Source: Melastoma dodecandrum
Taxonomy: Eukaryota > Streptophyta > Magnoliopsida > Myrtales > Melastomataceae
NCBI GenBank assembly: GCA_029817715.1
Contig: JARUPY010000539.1
Span: 2,021,501 to 2,085,500 of the forward strand
Direction: 5' to 3'
DNA: 64,000 nt
In this document: in pieces, positions 1-11,960 of the stretch
Layout of the letters: every line of letters starts with the position of its first letter
Numbering within the stretch: position 1 is the stretch's first letter
Position numbers and translations under genes: made by a program
Notes under the pieces: model-generated
What the model was told of the DNA's origin: nothing
Databases searched by the model: none
What the model saw: only the letters and a program-made list of their open reading frames with translations

Positions 1-401
1 CTCCTTTTAGGGCTGTTTCCTCCGCCGCCGTGACTTTCCGTCACGCAGCTGCTCTCTCCAGGGCTGACCGCGCGGGGCTCCTCCTCGTGATTACAGCTCG
101 ACGTCAGGGAGGCACTATCCCCCTCGAAGCTTCCGAGGAGAGCATCCGTAACGTTACCGACCAGGGGCATGGAGGCGGGGTCGACGTGGGAGGGATACCA
201 AGATGACGACCAGCCGCAGTAGTAATCGGGGTTGTCGACGACGGGGTGGAGGCTGAAGGAGGGGGAGGAGCTGTAGAGGAAGTCGCCCTCGGGGTCGTGG
301 ACCTGGGGAGGGCAGTACTGATCCAGGGGTTGGGACAAGTAGTCGAGGAAGAAGTCGGAGGAGGGGCGGAGGAAGGCGGGGTCTTCGGAGTAGTGGTTCA
401 T
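1..401 (-). CDS. N-terminal part of an unidentified protein, cut by the left edge
   Basis: Reading leftward from an ATG at 399-401, the frame stays open for 133 codons to the window edge. The product begins MNHYSEDPAFLRPSSDFF and is rich in Ser, Pro, Asp and aromatic residues, with a later stretch containing SASLTSSC and VSPGESSC. A TATA run about 140 bp upstream, followed by a long intergenic region, supports this as a true gene start. The composition (acidic, Ser/Pro-rich, no membrane segment) resembles the disordered N-terminus of a plant transcription factor, but no DNA-binding domain lies inside the window, so no family is assigned. A different ORF of similar length on the same strand (154-459) has a Pro/Leu/Arg-rich product and looks like a frame shadow. 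Confidence 0.6.
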   Translation of the reverse strand, partial: MNHYSEDPAFLRPSSDFFLDYLSQPLDQYCPPQVHDPEGDFLYSSSPSFSLHPVVDNPDYYCGWSSSWYPSHVDPASMPLVGNVTDALLGSFEGDSASLTSSCNHEEEPRAVSPGESSCVTESHGGGGNSPKR

Positions 402-540
402 TTCCTGATGATAAAAAGGTGGTGGTGAGGGGAGGGAGTATCGGGTGGGGATCATACAAATACTCTCGTATATTCTATCTGTGAAGAAGACGAAGAAGGG
501 AAGAAGAGAGGAATTTGGGGAGGGGACTGTCCCCCATCTC

Positions 541-550
541 TATATATATA
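541..550 (-). promoter_or_regulatory. Probable TATA box for the left-edge gene
   Basis: TATATATATA lies about 140 bp upstream of the ATG at 401 on the minus strand. That spacing suits a plant TATA box with a 5' UTR of roughly 110 bp. The motif is palindromic, so orientation is inferred from the gene. Confidence 0.5.
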
Positions 551-3500
551 GATGGAAAATGAAGGTGTGATACTGTAGGCAGCTTGGTTAAACGTCCTCT
601 CAATTAGAATTTCATAAAATTTTACGTGCGCGGATATTTGAACTTCAAAATCTCTCTAATATCATGTAAAAAAAGTTTAAACTTGATTATACCTTTACAA
701 GGAGGAATGGGTTGGCCGAAGTCAAGGTGTTCCACCTCCCTCCCTCCCTTGTTAATGGAATATCGACCTCCCCCCCAATTCCACCAATCCATTTGATTAT
801 TACCTACCTTTCTCTCTCTCTCTCTCTCTATAGACACACTAATTTGCTATGAGGTCAAGTGGAGACGGGATGGTAATAATAATGACGGAAGGGGCAGAGT
901 ACCATTTTGGGAGAGCAACCACTTGGGGCTTGCATGTGGTCCCATGACAACGTACGTATAACATCTTTCATTTTATCATTTTGGTTTCTAACACTGCATC
1001 GTGATCAAATTCGTGTTTAAACCACAGGTCAATAATTTTACATGGTAAATTTCGAATGAATTGAATGAATGATAACGCCATACTTTTCCATTGCTCGTAG
1101 GATGTCCTTTCTTGAGTTTTGTTTGGATATATATTTAGGGCGACCACCACCACCACCCCCACGAGAGGGTTGAGTAGCTGTCAAAGTCCTGCTGGGGAGG
1201 GGGCATTGGAAAGCAAATGAAGAATTAGGCAGTCAGGAGGAGAGGGAGTCTCTCTCATACCAACCAAATATCTGGCTTTGTCTCCTCTGGACACGTTTCC
1301 TTCTAAAATATGTTTTATAAAAGAAAGAGGGTATGCCCCTTAAACATTGACTTCTCCTTTTGCCGGAGTGTTACCCCCACGAATTCCAACACAAAGAAAT
1401 GTAGTCGTTGAAATGTGAGATGAGGGAGGGTTAGTTCATTTATATATATGTATTTAGGTATATTCACACTTTTTTATTAACACTCTTTGAGTTACGTAAA
1501 CAAGTAAGGAATATCGTTTCAAAAGCTCAGACATTGATTAGTTTGTCTGCTTGTCCTCCCGTCCGGTGTTATTCAATGCCACCTCCCCCCTCCTGTCTGT
1601 TTTTCCAAAGAAAATGCCTAACTCGTTCATTGCATGTAATGTCCTCGTGAAAAGAGGGCATATTGTTTTCTTTTGTTTCGTTTGATAACGATTTTTCAAA
1701 ATTCGTTAAATCATTAGGTTTTCTCCGGAGCTGAAGGGACGGGGCAGCTGCGATGCGACTCGACTGAGTAGTTTTGTTCAGCACAGCACACGACGAAAGC
1801 TGGACGACGCCCCCCCCAAATATTAGAATATCGATCAGAATTAAAAATCAATTCAATCAATCAATCAATCAAACAAAGATTACTACCTGCCTTTTGAATA
1901 CTTTTAGCCAAAAAGTTATAGATAGATTGCCCTTTTAATCCCCTCCTCCTAAAATAAACTAGAACAGAACAGAAAAATTCTCCCGAGTTGACTAGATTTT
2001 ACCACCTTTTTAAATCTCTGATTGATTGATAGGATGGAGTTGTTCTGATTCCCCTTTTATTAAAAAAAAAAAGAAAGAAAGAAACTTATAACTATTATGA
2101 TTTGATTGCCTTATATGGACAAAATAAATTATCACGTGGGACCCTTCATAGTAATCTATAAAACAAAACCGTGTGTACCCCGATCAATCCACACGTTGTT
2201 TACATTTTCAGACCATCTGATTTAGATTAAATTATTCATCGTCCAAAACTTTGAATGTAATAAATCCAGAAAACACATGCCGGTTTGTACGTGTCGAGAG
2301 CACTTTTCACGGTTTTCGGTGGGGGTAAAATAGGAATAAAAATGGGTTGGGTCGGTAACAAAAGTCTTGAGCCAAAGTGGGGGGCGGGGTTAAAATGTCA
2401 CCACCTACGCAAGTTGCATTCGAAAGAGAAGTGGGATCTCATCTGCCTCATATTGTCTTTCATTAGAAAAAAAGACATGTTGACTCTTTAGATTTTTTAT
2501 TTTATTTTTTTGTTTACCTTATGTGATATATTTGTTCGGACCATCTATCGTAAGTCGACGTCACGTGCCTTTTTCTCGTGTAATTAAAATATTATTCCCG
2601 GCCCGATCGAGGAGAATGAATCACAACGCCCGCCTGCGTCCGACGTTTACATCTTTAAAAAACTATTCGAGATCCCGTTTTTTATTTGGTCTCCTTGAAA
2701 AACTTTGTATCCTCATTGTTTTAATTTTATGTTTTTTCTTTCTAGTCAAAAGAATGTGGCCTAAATTATATCACAATTATTTCATTATTTTTTTTTTTAT
2801 TTTTCAAGGAAAAGATGCCGACTTCTTGTCGCTAGCCCGACAAAACGGAGGCTCGTGGCTACATATTGTTAGTCTCCTAGAAAATATTTTATGAAATATA
2901 CTCGAATTTTTAAACTTTTTTAAAATTCCGTCCACGATCGTTATTTTGTTGAAGCGTGAAAAGTTTGACTGTGTTTAAATGAAAGTCGCTATTTGTAACG
3001 ACAACTTAAGAAGAATTTGAAAATTTTTTGCCGAACTCGTTGTTAACCAAATTTTACCTCAATAATCGCTATCTAAAAACGATATTTTGAAAGTTTTAAA
3101 CTCTATTATATAGTTTTTTTTTTTAACTCCGCAGTGTAATAAATTAACAAGAAAAGGGTGGCCGGGGGGTAGGGGTATGGTGTTTTCAATGAGCAAGAAA
3201 GGCGACGGGTTTGAATTTTCGCATGGAGGACCCCGGGAATAACAACACCATAAAAACAAAATAAGACACGAAAGGATTTTTAAACTAAGAATTAAAAAAA
3301 TTACACAGGAGAGAATATTCTCGGGGGCGCACACACGAGGACTAAATGGTGGTTTGAATATATGACCAAGGCTTCAACTCTTTTACACTAAATGATTTTT
3401 TTTTTAATTTTAAAGAAGAAGAACAAGTCTTTGTTGACGTATTATGAGTTGAAAACTTTTATAAGATTTCGGGCACCCCCCCCCCCCGGAGATGGATTTT

Positions 3501-4119
3501 GTTCAGTAATCGCAAAAATTACAGTAAACACAGGCGTTAGCGAAACCCCAAAACCAGGGAAATATCCACCGAGCATTTCTTTCTTTCTTTCTTTGTTTTT
3601 AAACACAGGGTTTGATTTTTCAGTGCAGAGAATTTTTACGGGCAGAATGTACAACAACAAAAAAAGTCCATCCAAAGCAATAGACAGGAAGACAATTTAA
3701 ACGCCGTAACGAGGGATGGAATTGAACGAGAGAAGGAGGTGACAGACACACCTCCTTTAGTCAAAAGGAACCAACAACAACAATAATGGTTTCCTTCTTC
3801 CTTTTTGGTTTTGGACCAGATGGGAGGTCGCCGTTGGGGGGGAATGTAATGAAATGTAGCGTAACGTGACATTTTTTTGGTGCAATCAGGTGGAACGCTT
3901 GCGGTCCAACATCATCCTTCCCTCTTTTAAATGGGAAAGAAAATAAACAATTTGTGAAGTCAAACCCAGAAAAGTACACACGAGCAAAGTACGTGGCGGA
4001 GAAAGCAAAAGATCCATCAATTTACGACCAACCTCAAAAGGAGAGATGGAGATTTTTATTTGTTTTGATATCTTTTGACATGATAAAAATCTCGAGCAGC
4101 CCATAAATTCAGTCATTTT
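551..4119. other. AT-rich intergenic region
   Basis: I see no supported gene here. Open frames are short, overlap on both strands and have low-complexity products. Simple repeats include a CT run near 811-828, an AATC repeat near 1850-1872, GAAA runs near 2070-2090 and homopolymer tracts at 3118-3124, 3395-3405 and 3475-3487. The upstream part presumably contains regulatory DNA of the left-edge gene. Confidence 0.5.
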
Positions 4120-5225
4120 ATGAATAAAATTTTATTAACCCATATCAATTCTACCAAGGTCCTATTTTACACGAACCTCATACGTTCAGGGGTTATTAAG
4201 AGTGTTTTCAAGCCCACCTTTATGCAAGCCTCCATACTAAGTCTATGAAGAACTGTCTGGTCAGTCTATGAAGATAAGAAAAGATCTTGACTCCGAGATT
4301 TTCAGAAAAGCAGTTATGGGGCCACGTTTCCATGATTTGAAACGATCATCAGGTGGAAAAAATCTGGGGACACGTCTCTATTTATCTGATTTGATATAAA
4401 AAGGGAAAACTATTAAGTCTACGCGAGTCCAAATTGATGTGGATAAAAGCCATGTCTTCCATAATCAAGCTGTTACCAAGATTCTAGGAAGTTGGTTGAG
4501 AGGGCCACGACTTGGGAAGATATTCTGAGAACGTGTCTTACATCCTAAGCACATAAAAATTCAGTATAAAAGGTGAGAAGATCTTTCTTACAAAACACAG
4601 ACAATCATCTAAGGCCAATATCGCATTGTTTGTCACCTTTTAGATTTTTAATTATGAAGCGTCCAGACCAAGGTGAGCTCGGAGGGCCTTGATATCCTTT
4701 CATAGTCGTAGCCTTGACACCAAAACTCCGCATTCCTTTCATCGTCGAGGTGAGCAACCGTAGCCTTGACACCAAAATTCCGCCATCAATTCATCGTTGG
4801 GGTGAGCAACCGTAGCCTAGATACCAAAATTCCGCCATCACTTCATCGTCGGGGTGAGCAACCGTAGCCTTGACAACCAAATTCCGCCTTTATTCCGTCA
4901 CTAGGGTGAGCTCGTAGGGCCCCTAGCATCCACATCCATCACTACCTTCGACCATACTCCGTCCACAACACCTATAGAGACCAGATTCCACCACTCCAAT
5001 CAGCAAGTCTACGACGCCAGCAGCGAGTCTACGACGTCACCACCATCCACATCACCAACCTTTTCTTTGTTTTTATGGTATATACTTTTCAATTTTATTG
5101 TAAGACATTGTTTAAGCATTGTTGATTACTACAATTTATCTATTTCATTTATTGGCGACCACATCCGAACCGCTGTGAGCATTCGTGCCAAATATTCTCG
5201 ACGTGATCCGTTTCCGACGCGAATA
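4120..5225 (+). mobile_element. Decayed LTR (solo or orphan) related to the intact Ty3/gypsy LTR at 44 kb
   Basis: The right part matches the R/U5 region of the intact LTRs in order. There is a TATA-like CAGTATAAAAGG near 4561, GTGAGCTCGGAGGGCC near 4672, a final GTGAGCTCGTAGGGCC at 4906, then an AT-rich stretch, a GGCGACCACA motif near 5153 and a CCAAATATTCTCGACGTG motif near 5190 that parallels CCAAATATTTCCGACGTG near the end of the intact LTRs. No gag or pol follows, so it is a solo LTR or a fragment. The left boundary is uncertain. Confidence 0.6.
4698..4920 (+). repeat. 52-bp tandem repeat inside the decayed LTR
   Basis: GTGAGC-type unit starts occur at 4750, 4802, 4854 and 4906, an exact 52-bp period, with a degenerate earlier unit from about 4698. 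Each unit contains a CCGTAGCCTTGAC-like block, CAAAATTCCGCC and a CATCGTCGGG-like end. The intact LTRs carry analogous 53-54-bp units. Confidence 0.85.
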
Positions 5226-6015
5226 CCGACGGCCGTCGAGATCGACCGCCTTCCTCGTTTCCTTTTTAAATATAAAGAAGGGGTAGAAAGAAAGAGTAGT
5301 TGGTGTTGCGACAACAACATGTGAAGATGAGAACACATTGACTTCGACATTCCGTCGCCCCCTTGGTAAAATATTGAGGCTGAAGAAACTTTTGGGGTGG
5401 GGGGTTGATGCTAGCCGATGAAGAAAAGAAGACGAACGAAATGCTTTGACTTTTCAGCCAACCAACAATAAAGACTTGATTACTACCCGTTGTCCTGTTT
5501 GCATCGGTAGTCATTCCTTTCTGTTCAACTTTGATGGTTAGCTTCACACAAGGAAAAAGAAAAGATTAGAGTCAGTTAAGCATTAAAGGACATATATACT
5601 CCGCTCGCTCCCTATAGCGATGGAACGGATTGATGCTAATGTTTCATCTGGTATAATAAGGTATTTCTATCTTCCGAGGCTTTCTCACCAAATCCACAGT
5701 TTTGTCGATCGAGACAATCTATCCTCCTTCATTTGAAATGGATCAAATAGTCATTGAAACTAAACCTCTACTTTTTTTTTCCTTCTTTCCATAGCTTCAT
5801 TAGTGAAAAACACTCAAAAAATGAAGAACAACGATCTGTAAAACATTTCTTTTTTCTTTTCTTTCTTTCTTCTTTTAAATGAAACGTAGCTCACTAGAAT
5901 ATCGCCTTCGAGAGCATTATTGTTTGAAGTGTCCCCGCTTAAGGCGAAGCCATAAAAGAAACAACGAGAATTGTTGATGAAGTGGGTGCTTACATGTATC
6001 GGAATACAAGCATGT
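5226..6015. other. Intergenic region between the decayed LTR and the PFK pseudogene
   Basis: No supported gene. It may contain very degraded downstream PFK exon sequence on the minus strand (around 5880-5975), but the similarity is too weak to annotate. Confidence 0.4.
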
Positions 6016-6017
6016 CG

Positions 6018-8125
6018 GCTACTTACAGTATCAAACCCAAAAGATTTATCTATTACCTGAGTGATAATAAAAAGCAAACGTCAATATAGTCCACCTGGGA
6101 TGCATGCATATCTGCAATAGGCATCGACGACCACATCTGTTTACATTCATGATCTTGTGGGAAAATCGACTATAATAAAGATAAGTCTGACTGTAACAGC
6201 CGACCGATGTCATTGCAGGTTCTATGCTAAACTTATTTCCAAGACATGGGCTGCAGCAACTTACATTTAAAAGCAAGAATTCCGACTTACATGAGAATGA
6301 ATAGGCATACACATGTGAGACACTCTATTATATTGTTCGCGAAAACTTACCACAATGTAGTTGTCAATTGTCTTCGGTATACCCGCAACTGCCACTTGAA
6401 GACCACGTTTCTCCACTTCCTTCAAAATACATTAAATGAGTTTTGTAATGAACAATATCAAAAATACCTCAAGTCGAGAAGTGGCTATGGGGGAAGTAAC
6501 AAACCTTATAGATGAGAGCTGCTCCTCTTTGTGTACCATCACCACCTAAAATGTAAACCTGAATGGCGTATCAAGTCATGCATGGGCCATAGCTTTCGAC
6601 AAGTCTTAAATTACACATAAATGCACACCTGGTTTATACCACAATCTTGGATGTTATCAACTATCCTATTTGTGTCGTGACCACCCCATGAAGTTCACAG
6701 AAATGGTCCACCACGTTTGTGGATGTCATTGACAAGTTTTGCAGTCAATTGCAATGTATTCTTAGAATAGAACCCCCTCTATCCTCCCCACAAATAGCGA
6801 AAGGGACTTATAAAAATAACAGCAAAAGTAATTCAGAAGGGATAAAATCCATAAATGCAAAGCTCAAAGGGGCCATCCATAGTTTGTCAAAAAAAGAAAA
6901 GGCCACTCATACCTGCAAGGGTGTAGAATTTTAGCCACTATGTCCTTTCAAATGAGCTAGAATCATTAAAACCGACAAAGAGTGTCTGAAAGGCCAAGTA
7001 TAAAATAATTTTGCATACATATGAATAGTATATCGGTTATGCAGAATTATGATGAAGATATCCACTTTTCCATGATATGAGGATTAACATAACTTTTCCC
7101 CTCGAAAGTCTATCATTTTTCCTGGAGCGAGTTCTTTAAAACAGTAAGACAATGTAACCACCGTAAGACAGGATTTTACCTCAATTCGCATAACATCATC
7201 AACACCGTACATGTAATTCAAGCCACAGACTATTTCACGTATCACTGTATTTATACCAGGGCATAAACCTCCGCAGGTCACAATGCAAGCACGAACTTCC
7301 TCTTGTGTGAAATACACCTGAAAACGAGCAAAGGAGGGGCATTGATCGGCATTAGTTAAGCCTAAATGTATACACAACAGAAAATGGATTTTGGAAACCA
7401 GGCACCTTTTCTCTTGGACCAGCGCGGAGAAAATGAGTGCCCTTGGGGCTATCCTTTTGAACAACCACCTGGACGAAGCCCAGACTAGTCGAGACCAATA
7501 CATTGAGTAAACAAAGAAGGCAACAACAGCATTATTCAGAACAGAGCTCACCTTCTTGGCAACAACATCGTCCGGACTAACATAAGTTTGCCTGGTAAAA
7601 AAGCAAGGACGTTGATAGTATCATTGCCTCGCTTGCAACTTGTTTTAGTAAGATATATAACCCCAGCAAGAGGAAATGGTTAGTTCACGATTAGCCGATC
7701 AACTTACTTGACAATAGCATAAGCTTGGCTCTTGTGAAGAGGGTTAGGATATGACTGCACGGGAATAGAAAACCTGGGTTGAAATTGAAACTCGAAATAT
7801 AGATCAGAAACTGACAATGAGGACTTCCGAGGGTCTAAAGACGGTTACTCCCTCTCGTGACACCCACAAGGAGCTTAAGAAGGGCAAACCAACAAACAGA
7901 ATAACTTCAACTGAAGCGCACAACAGGGACATGGACGGTGCAACCAAACAGAGCCCGTGATCATGAACAACAACATCGCAGACAATAATGATCCCGATTC
8001 ATTCATGCAAGGCTCGTCGTCTTCATCCGAGGTGATTTCGGAGAGGAGTTACCTTCAAATCGGGGCGGAAGTCGGTTAAGTGAGGAACATCCTCGAAGAC
8101 AAAGCCGTCGCTCAAACTCCCCTAA
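6018..8125 (-). pseudogene. PFK: ATP-dependent 6-phosphofructokinase pseudogene
   Basis: On the minus strand, several exons of plant 6-phosphofructokinase appear in the correct order with usable splice sites. These are FVFEDVPHLTDF (ending at 8053), YPNPLHKSQAYAIVK (7708-7754), [13 protein letters not shown] (about 7549-7591), [17 protein letters not shown] (about 7395-7475), [14 protein letters not shown] (7180-7318), RGFYSKNTLQLTAKLV, then GGDGTQ, VAVAGIPKTIDN and VIDKSFGFDT (about 6020-6060). In the glycolytic enzyme these blocks belong to the nucleotide- and fructose-6-phosphate-binding core. The copy is broken. The GGYRG-type motif has TAG at 6779-6781, the ILGTS-type motif has TGA at 6695-6697, and another TAG at 8122-8124 precedes the first exon. 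TIDND is changed to TIDNY, and the C-terminal half is not recognisable. Confidence 0.85.
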
Positions 8126-8567
8126 TGGCGGCAGATCTCCGCCTCGGGTTCGTCGAAGGAAGCTCCGATTGGCGACGACGAGCAACGGCCGTCGAGAGAG
8201 AGAGGGAAAAGGGCAACCCAACGAAGAAATCAGAATTTTCCGCCCCAACCCAACGAACGAACTACACAGACGGAAGGTACAAAATTGGAAAAAGAAAGCC
8301 AGTGACTCCAATCGGACTCTACTAATGCCAACAAACCTCTGATCAATCATTTGCCAAACACTGAACAAGTTTGATCCTGAAAAAGAAAACCAACGAAGAC
8401 GACGGACGCTAGTACATGATCCCTACAAGGCGCAACACCTGCACCGCCATCAGAATAATGGAGTCCTCTAGAAACATTTTCGAAGGAGGAGGCCCTGTGG
8501 TTAGAATGGAAGACTCCTAAATAGGTTAATGATACAAACACTCAGATCAGAGTGGTTGCATTTTGCT

Positions 8568-11292
8568 TCAGTCATCTGAGCTATATTCACTAGATTCATC
8601 GGTCAGTAAGGGCACTGCAGCGCAACAAAACGATTCTTTGTCCTTGAGCAACAAGCAGCTCCCGTTGGAGTTCCACTTCAGATCGGATACATTAAACTGA
8701 GGTAGAGGCACACTGACACAGTAGGCGCCTGATGGAGTCCACATATATAAATGCGAGCTTCCTGTGCAAAGGACCAGTCTGGTGCATGTCGGGTCCCAAG
8801 CCACTGCACGAATGGGATCCTTTTGAACTAAGATGGCGGCAAGTTCGAGACGGCGAATATCCCAAATCCAAAGAGCTGTCAGCATGCTGTCATTACGCGT
8901 GCAGACATAGTGGCTATCACCGCTCCATGACATGAGACCTGTGCAAAGTAGTGTCAGCAAGAGTAACTTCCAAACTTTCCCAGCGACGGTAGTCACAATC
9001 ACTATCAGCTGGAGCTTATATCATGCGGGCATACCAATTCCTTGCTTGGGATTTGGTTTGTCAACGAGAGGTTTCTGAAAAGGTACTGCTATCGGCACTT
9101 CCATGACCTCATACTTCACTCTGAAATGTCCTTGAGCATCTACGTCAGAAAAAAGTTAATGCTAGGAACTTCATACATGGCAGCCAAAAGATATAGCACA
9201 AGATTTAATAGCTGGATTTCTGTTAATAGAAGATTACGATGCACAACATCACATGAAGTTAAAAAATCTCCACCGTAGGATTTCATTGGAAAGTGTAATA
9301 CTGTCTTCCATTAACAAGCCTAATCTACAGTAGACAATATAGGCCAGAGAACGAAATTCATATGCTCCTCATCATCAACACTATTTAGTAATAATAAGCC
9401 CCTTTATGCCATCAAGAAAGATATGGATTCGGAAGAAAGAAATCCTCCATATGGCATGTTCATAAGGCATGTGATCATCTCCTTGCAACTAAAAGAAATC
9501 CTCCATATGTTACAGGCCTCAAGCATGAACTTTGAAAAGCAACATGAACGGGGACGGAAAAAGTTGCAATGAATCTGAAATGCAGATATCCTTCAGACAC
9601 TCGTCATGGAAAAAAAGGAAGCAATTCTCACCAGAATTCCCTTCAATATACTCGTCACTTAGGCTCAGTTCAGACATATCCATTTTCAAGGGCTCATCTA
9701 CCTCCTGCCATTTTTTTTTTCATTAGAAAACTTTCAAAAAATCCACAGAACAACCCCAATTTGAGGTGCTGATCCTGAAAGACAACTACCTTGAAAATAG
9801 CAGCACAGCATGGTGCTCGAACGTTTGATAGGTGTACAAACTCCGCAAAGGTTTTCCATGTCAGGTGACCCAAAATTCTTAACATTTGGTCATAACTACC
9901 AACTGCCAGGAACTGTCCACAAGGAGACCATGAAACACTTTTTACTCCTAGCCCACTTTCATAAGCCTGGTACTTAAAAAGACACCTTCCATCTGGAGAG
10001 TAGACAAGGACCTGATGTAATGCAGCATAACATGTAAGCGCAATCATTTCTCACCTGGTCTCACCAGCAGCGAAGTTTGAAAACTAAAACAAGTGGTAGT
10101 CCAGATCAAGCATAACAGTGACCATGAAATCTGCAAACAATTTTGGAATATAGACTCGCATGCACTTTCATTCATGCATTGGAACTGAAGGTGGCCAGAA
10201 GGCAGACAACAAGAGACATCAATTAGGAAGAATTATAGTACGCAGACTATGTGCAATAACCAGACTGCCACATGTTTGGCGTAACAGGTTCAGATTAGCA
10301 CATCGACTTCTAACTGTAAAATGAATATGCTCATGGGATTCAAGCATGACCAATTTCACCAGGTGTTTGTGAACAATTTTGCTGTAAATGAAAGTTCAAA
10401 TAAACGTGCAGCGTGGTTCAAGCCAAGCCTGTGCATCCATCATATGTAAACAAATATCTGGAAGATACTGAAGCTTAGACACGCCCATTGTAGGTCCAAA
10501 GCTGATATTGTCACCCAATTGAGTACCTTGTATTCAAGAGGAGAATCCCATGCCACAATTGTGCTGTCATCTGGCGACCACTCAATATCAGCCAGGTCCA
10601 GCGTGTCAACGGCAAAATTCCCCATGATTTCCCAGTTGTGACAGGAAAGAAGGTTGATGTAGTCCTTGCAATCATGCCTCGTGCATGCAGCCATGAATTT
10701 CCCATCCTTAGTGAAGGCAATGCCTTTTGCCGCATGCTTTGGCCATTGCACATGCACACATGCCGTGTTTACCAGTGACCAGACAGTCAACCGCAGCTGG
10801 AACTCGGAGGTAGTCAAAATGTGACGACTGTCAGGACTCCATCTTGCATAAGCAATGCCGGCGGGGCCTTCATCAATTTTACACGTCCACTCCGGTTGAG
10901 TTAAGGACCACGCCTGTATCATCGGCCTTTTGTGCAGGCCACAGAGGATGTACTCCGAATCAAGAGCCCATTCTATGTAGCTGATCTTTTCCAAGCACGA
11001 AAACAACTGCACAACCTGGCATTTTCGGGAAAAAATAACATAATCAAATACGAAGTCGCAGGATGGCAGACACTGTCACGAAACTACCGGCAAGCAACAC
11101 GAGCCAAAATTTATCGCTTAGCTAAATTGATCTCAGCCATCAGAGAGAGAGAGGGTAGAAAGCGTCAGGCGAGACCTTAAAGGAGAAAGCGTCGCGGATG
11201 ACGAGGCGGTAGTCGACGGCGACGGCGATGAAGCGGGAGTCAGGAGAGAAGCAGCAGGGGCCCGTCTGCTTGTACGCATCGGTGAACTCCAT
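8568..11292 (-). CDS. WRAP73: WD-repeat protein WRAP73 (WDR8) orthologue
   Basis: Six exons on the minus strand join in frame: 11292-11176, 11015-10527, 10011-9790, 9704-9632, 9139-9035 and 8938-8568. They give 458 residues, the usual size for the family. Recognisable blocks include CCFSPDSRFIAVAVDYRL, YIEWALDSEYILCGL, KIDEGPAGIAYARWSPD, IEWSPDDSTIVAWD and GVKSVSWSPCGQFLAVGSYD, with WDPTCTRLVLCTG near the C-terminus. These WD-type blades match the animal and fungal WRAP73/Wdr8 arrangement, with an acidic linker (exon 4) between the two propellers. In animals and fission yeast this protein works with SSX2IP/Msd1 in anchoring microtubule minus ends at spindle poles; the plant role is inferred. 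The start ATG at 11292 is directly followed by a conserved N-terminus. All introns are GT..AG. The gene is divergent to UTP10 across 668 bp. Confidence 0.93.
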
Positions 11293-11535
11293 CCGGGGAA
11301 AAGCAGCTAATCGCTCATCACCAACAAAAGCAGGGAAATCGAACTGGATCTTCTACGACGGACGTAGAACTCAGGGAACCGATCCGGCCTCCGACGAACT
11401 GAGGGATCGCCTCCCCGCCTCGCTGCCGGCCAGATTTTTCCCAACTTCAAGCAGAACTTCGAACCGTTTGAGAGAGAGGGGGAGGGGTGGGGGTGGGGAG
11501 GGGAGGGGGCTACTTCGTTCAGTGGTAAGCCTGCT

Positions 11536-11960
11536 TTAATTTGGGCTGGACCCAAATCGTCCGACTTCGTCGATCAACTTGAAGCCCTCTCAGAAACAAT
11601 TACTGGGCCTTATTTCTCAACCAAGCCCATTGATTGGTGAAAATTAGTATATTTAGATTGAACTTGAAATTGTTTATTATTCAGTTTTTCTAATTCTTAA
11701 ATCATATAATACTTATATTTTTAGTTTTAAAGACAGTCTTGTATCATTTATCATGGTATTGAAAATAAAAGAATAAATATATCATTAACCGCCGCGTGAT
11801 AGGAGGCGGCAGGAGGGGAGAGGGTTTTAACATCCGCAATAGAACGGAAATAAAACCTAAACCCTAAACCCGCCGACCCAGCGGAGGCTTTCGCCGTACT
11901 TTGAACCGCAACTTACTCCCTTCCCTTCCTGCGCCAAGATCGCTTGTAAACCCTAAAGAA
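11536..11960. promoter_or_regulatory. Divergent WRAP73/UTP10 promoter with site II elements and telo-boxes
   Basis: Three site II-type motifs (TGGGCY) lie at 11542-11547, 11604-11609 and, inverted, 11624-11629. Two telo-boxes, AAACCCTAAA, lie at 11859-11868 and 11948-11957, the second ending just before the UTP10 ATG at 11961. In plants this pair of motifs is typical of ribosomal-protein and ribosome-biogenesis genes active in dividing cells, which fits UTP10. Confidence 0.75.

Noticed and set aside
3059..4116. Several overlapping minus-strand frames of 70-90 codons
   Set aside because: They overlap each other in different frames, are AT-rich and share no motif with known proteins.
4698..4920. 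CRISPR-like array of 52-bp units
   Set aside because: The whole unit repeats without unique spacers and lies in an LTR of a plant genome; it is a tandem repeat.
8003..8368. A 121-codon minus-strand frame over the PFK first exon
   Set aside because: The PFK-like peptide FVFEDVPHLTDF is in a different frame, so this frame is a shadow.
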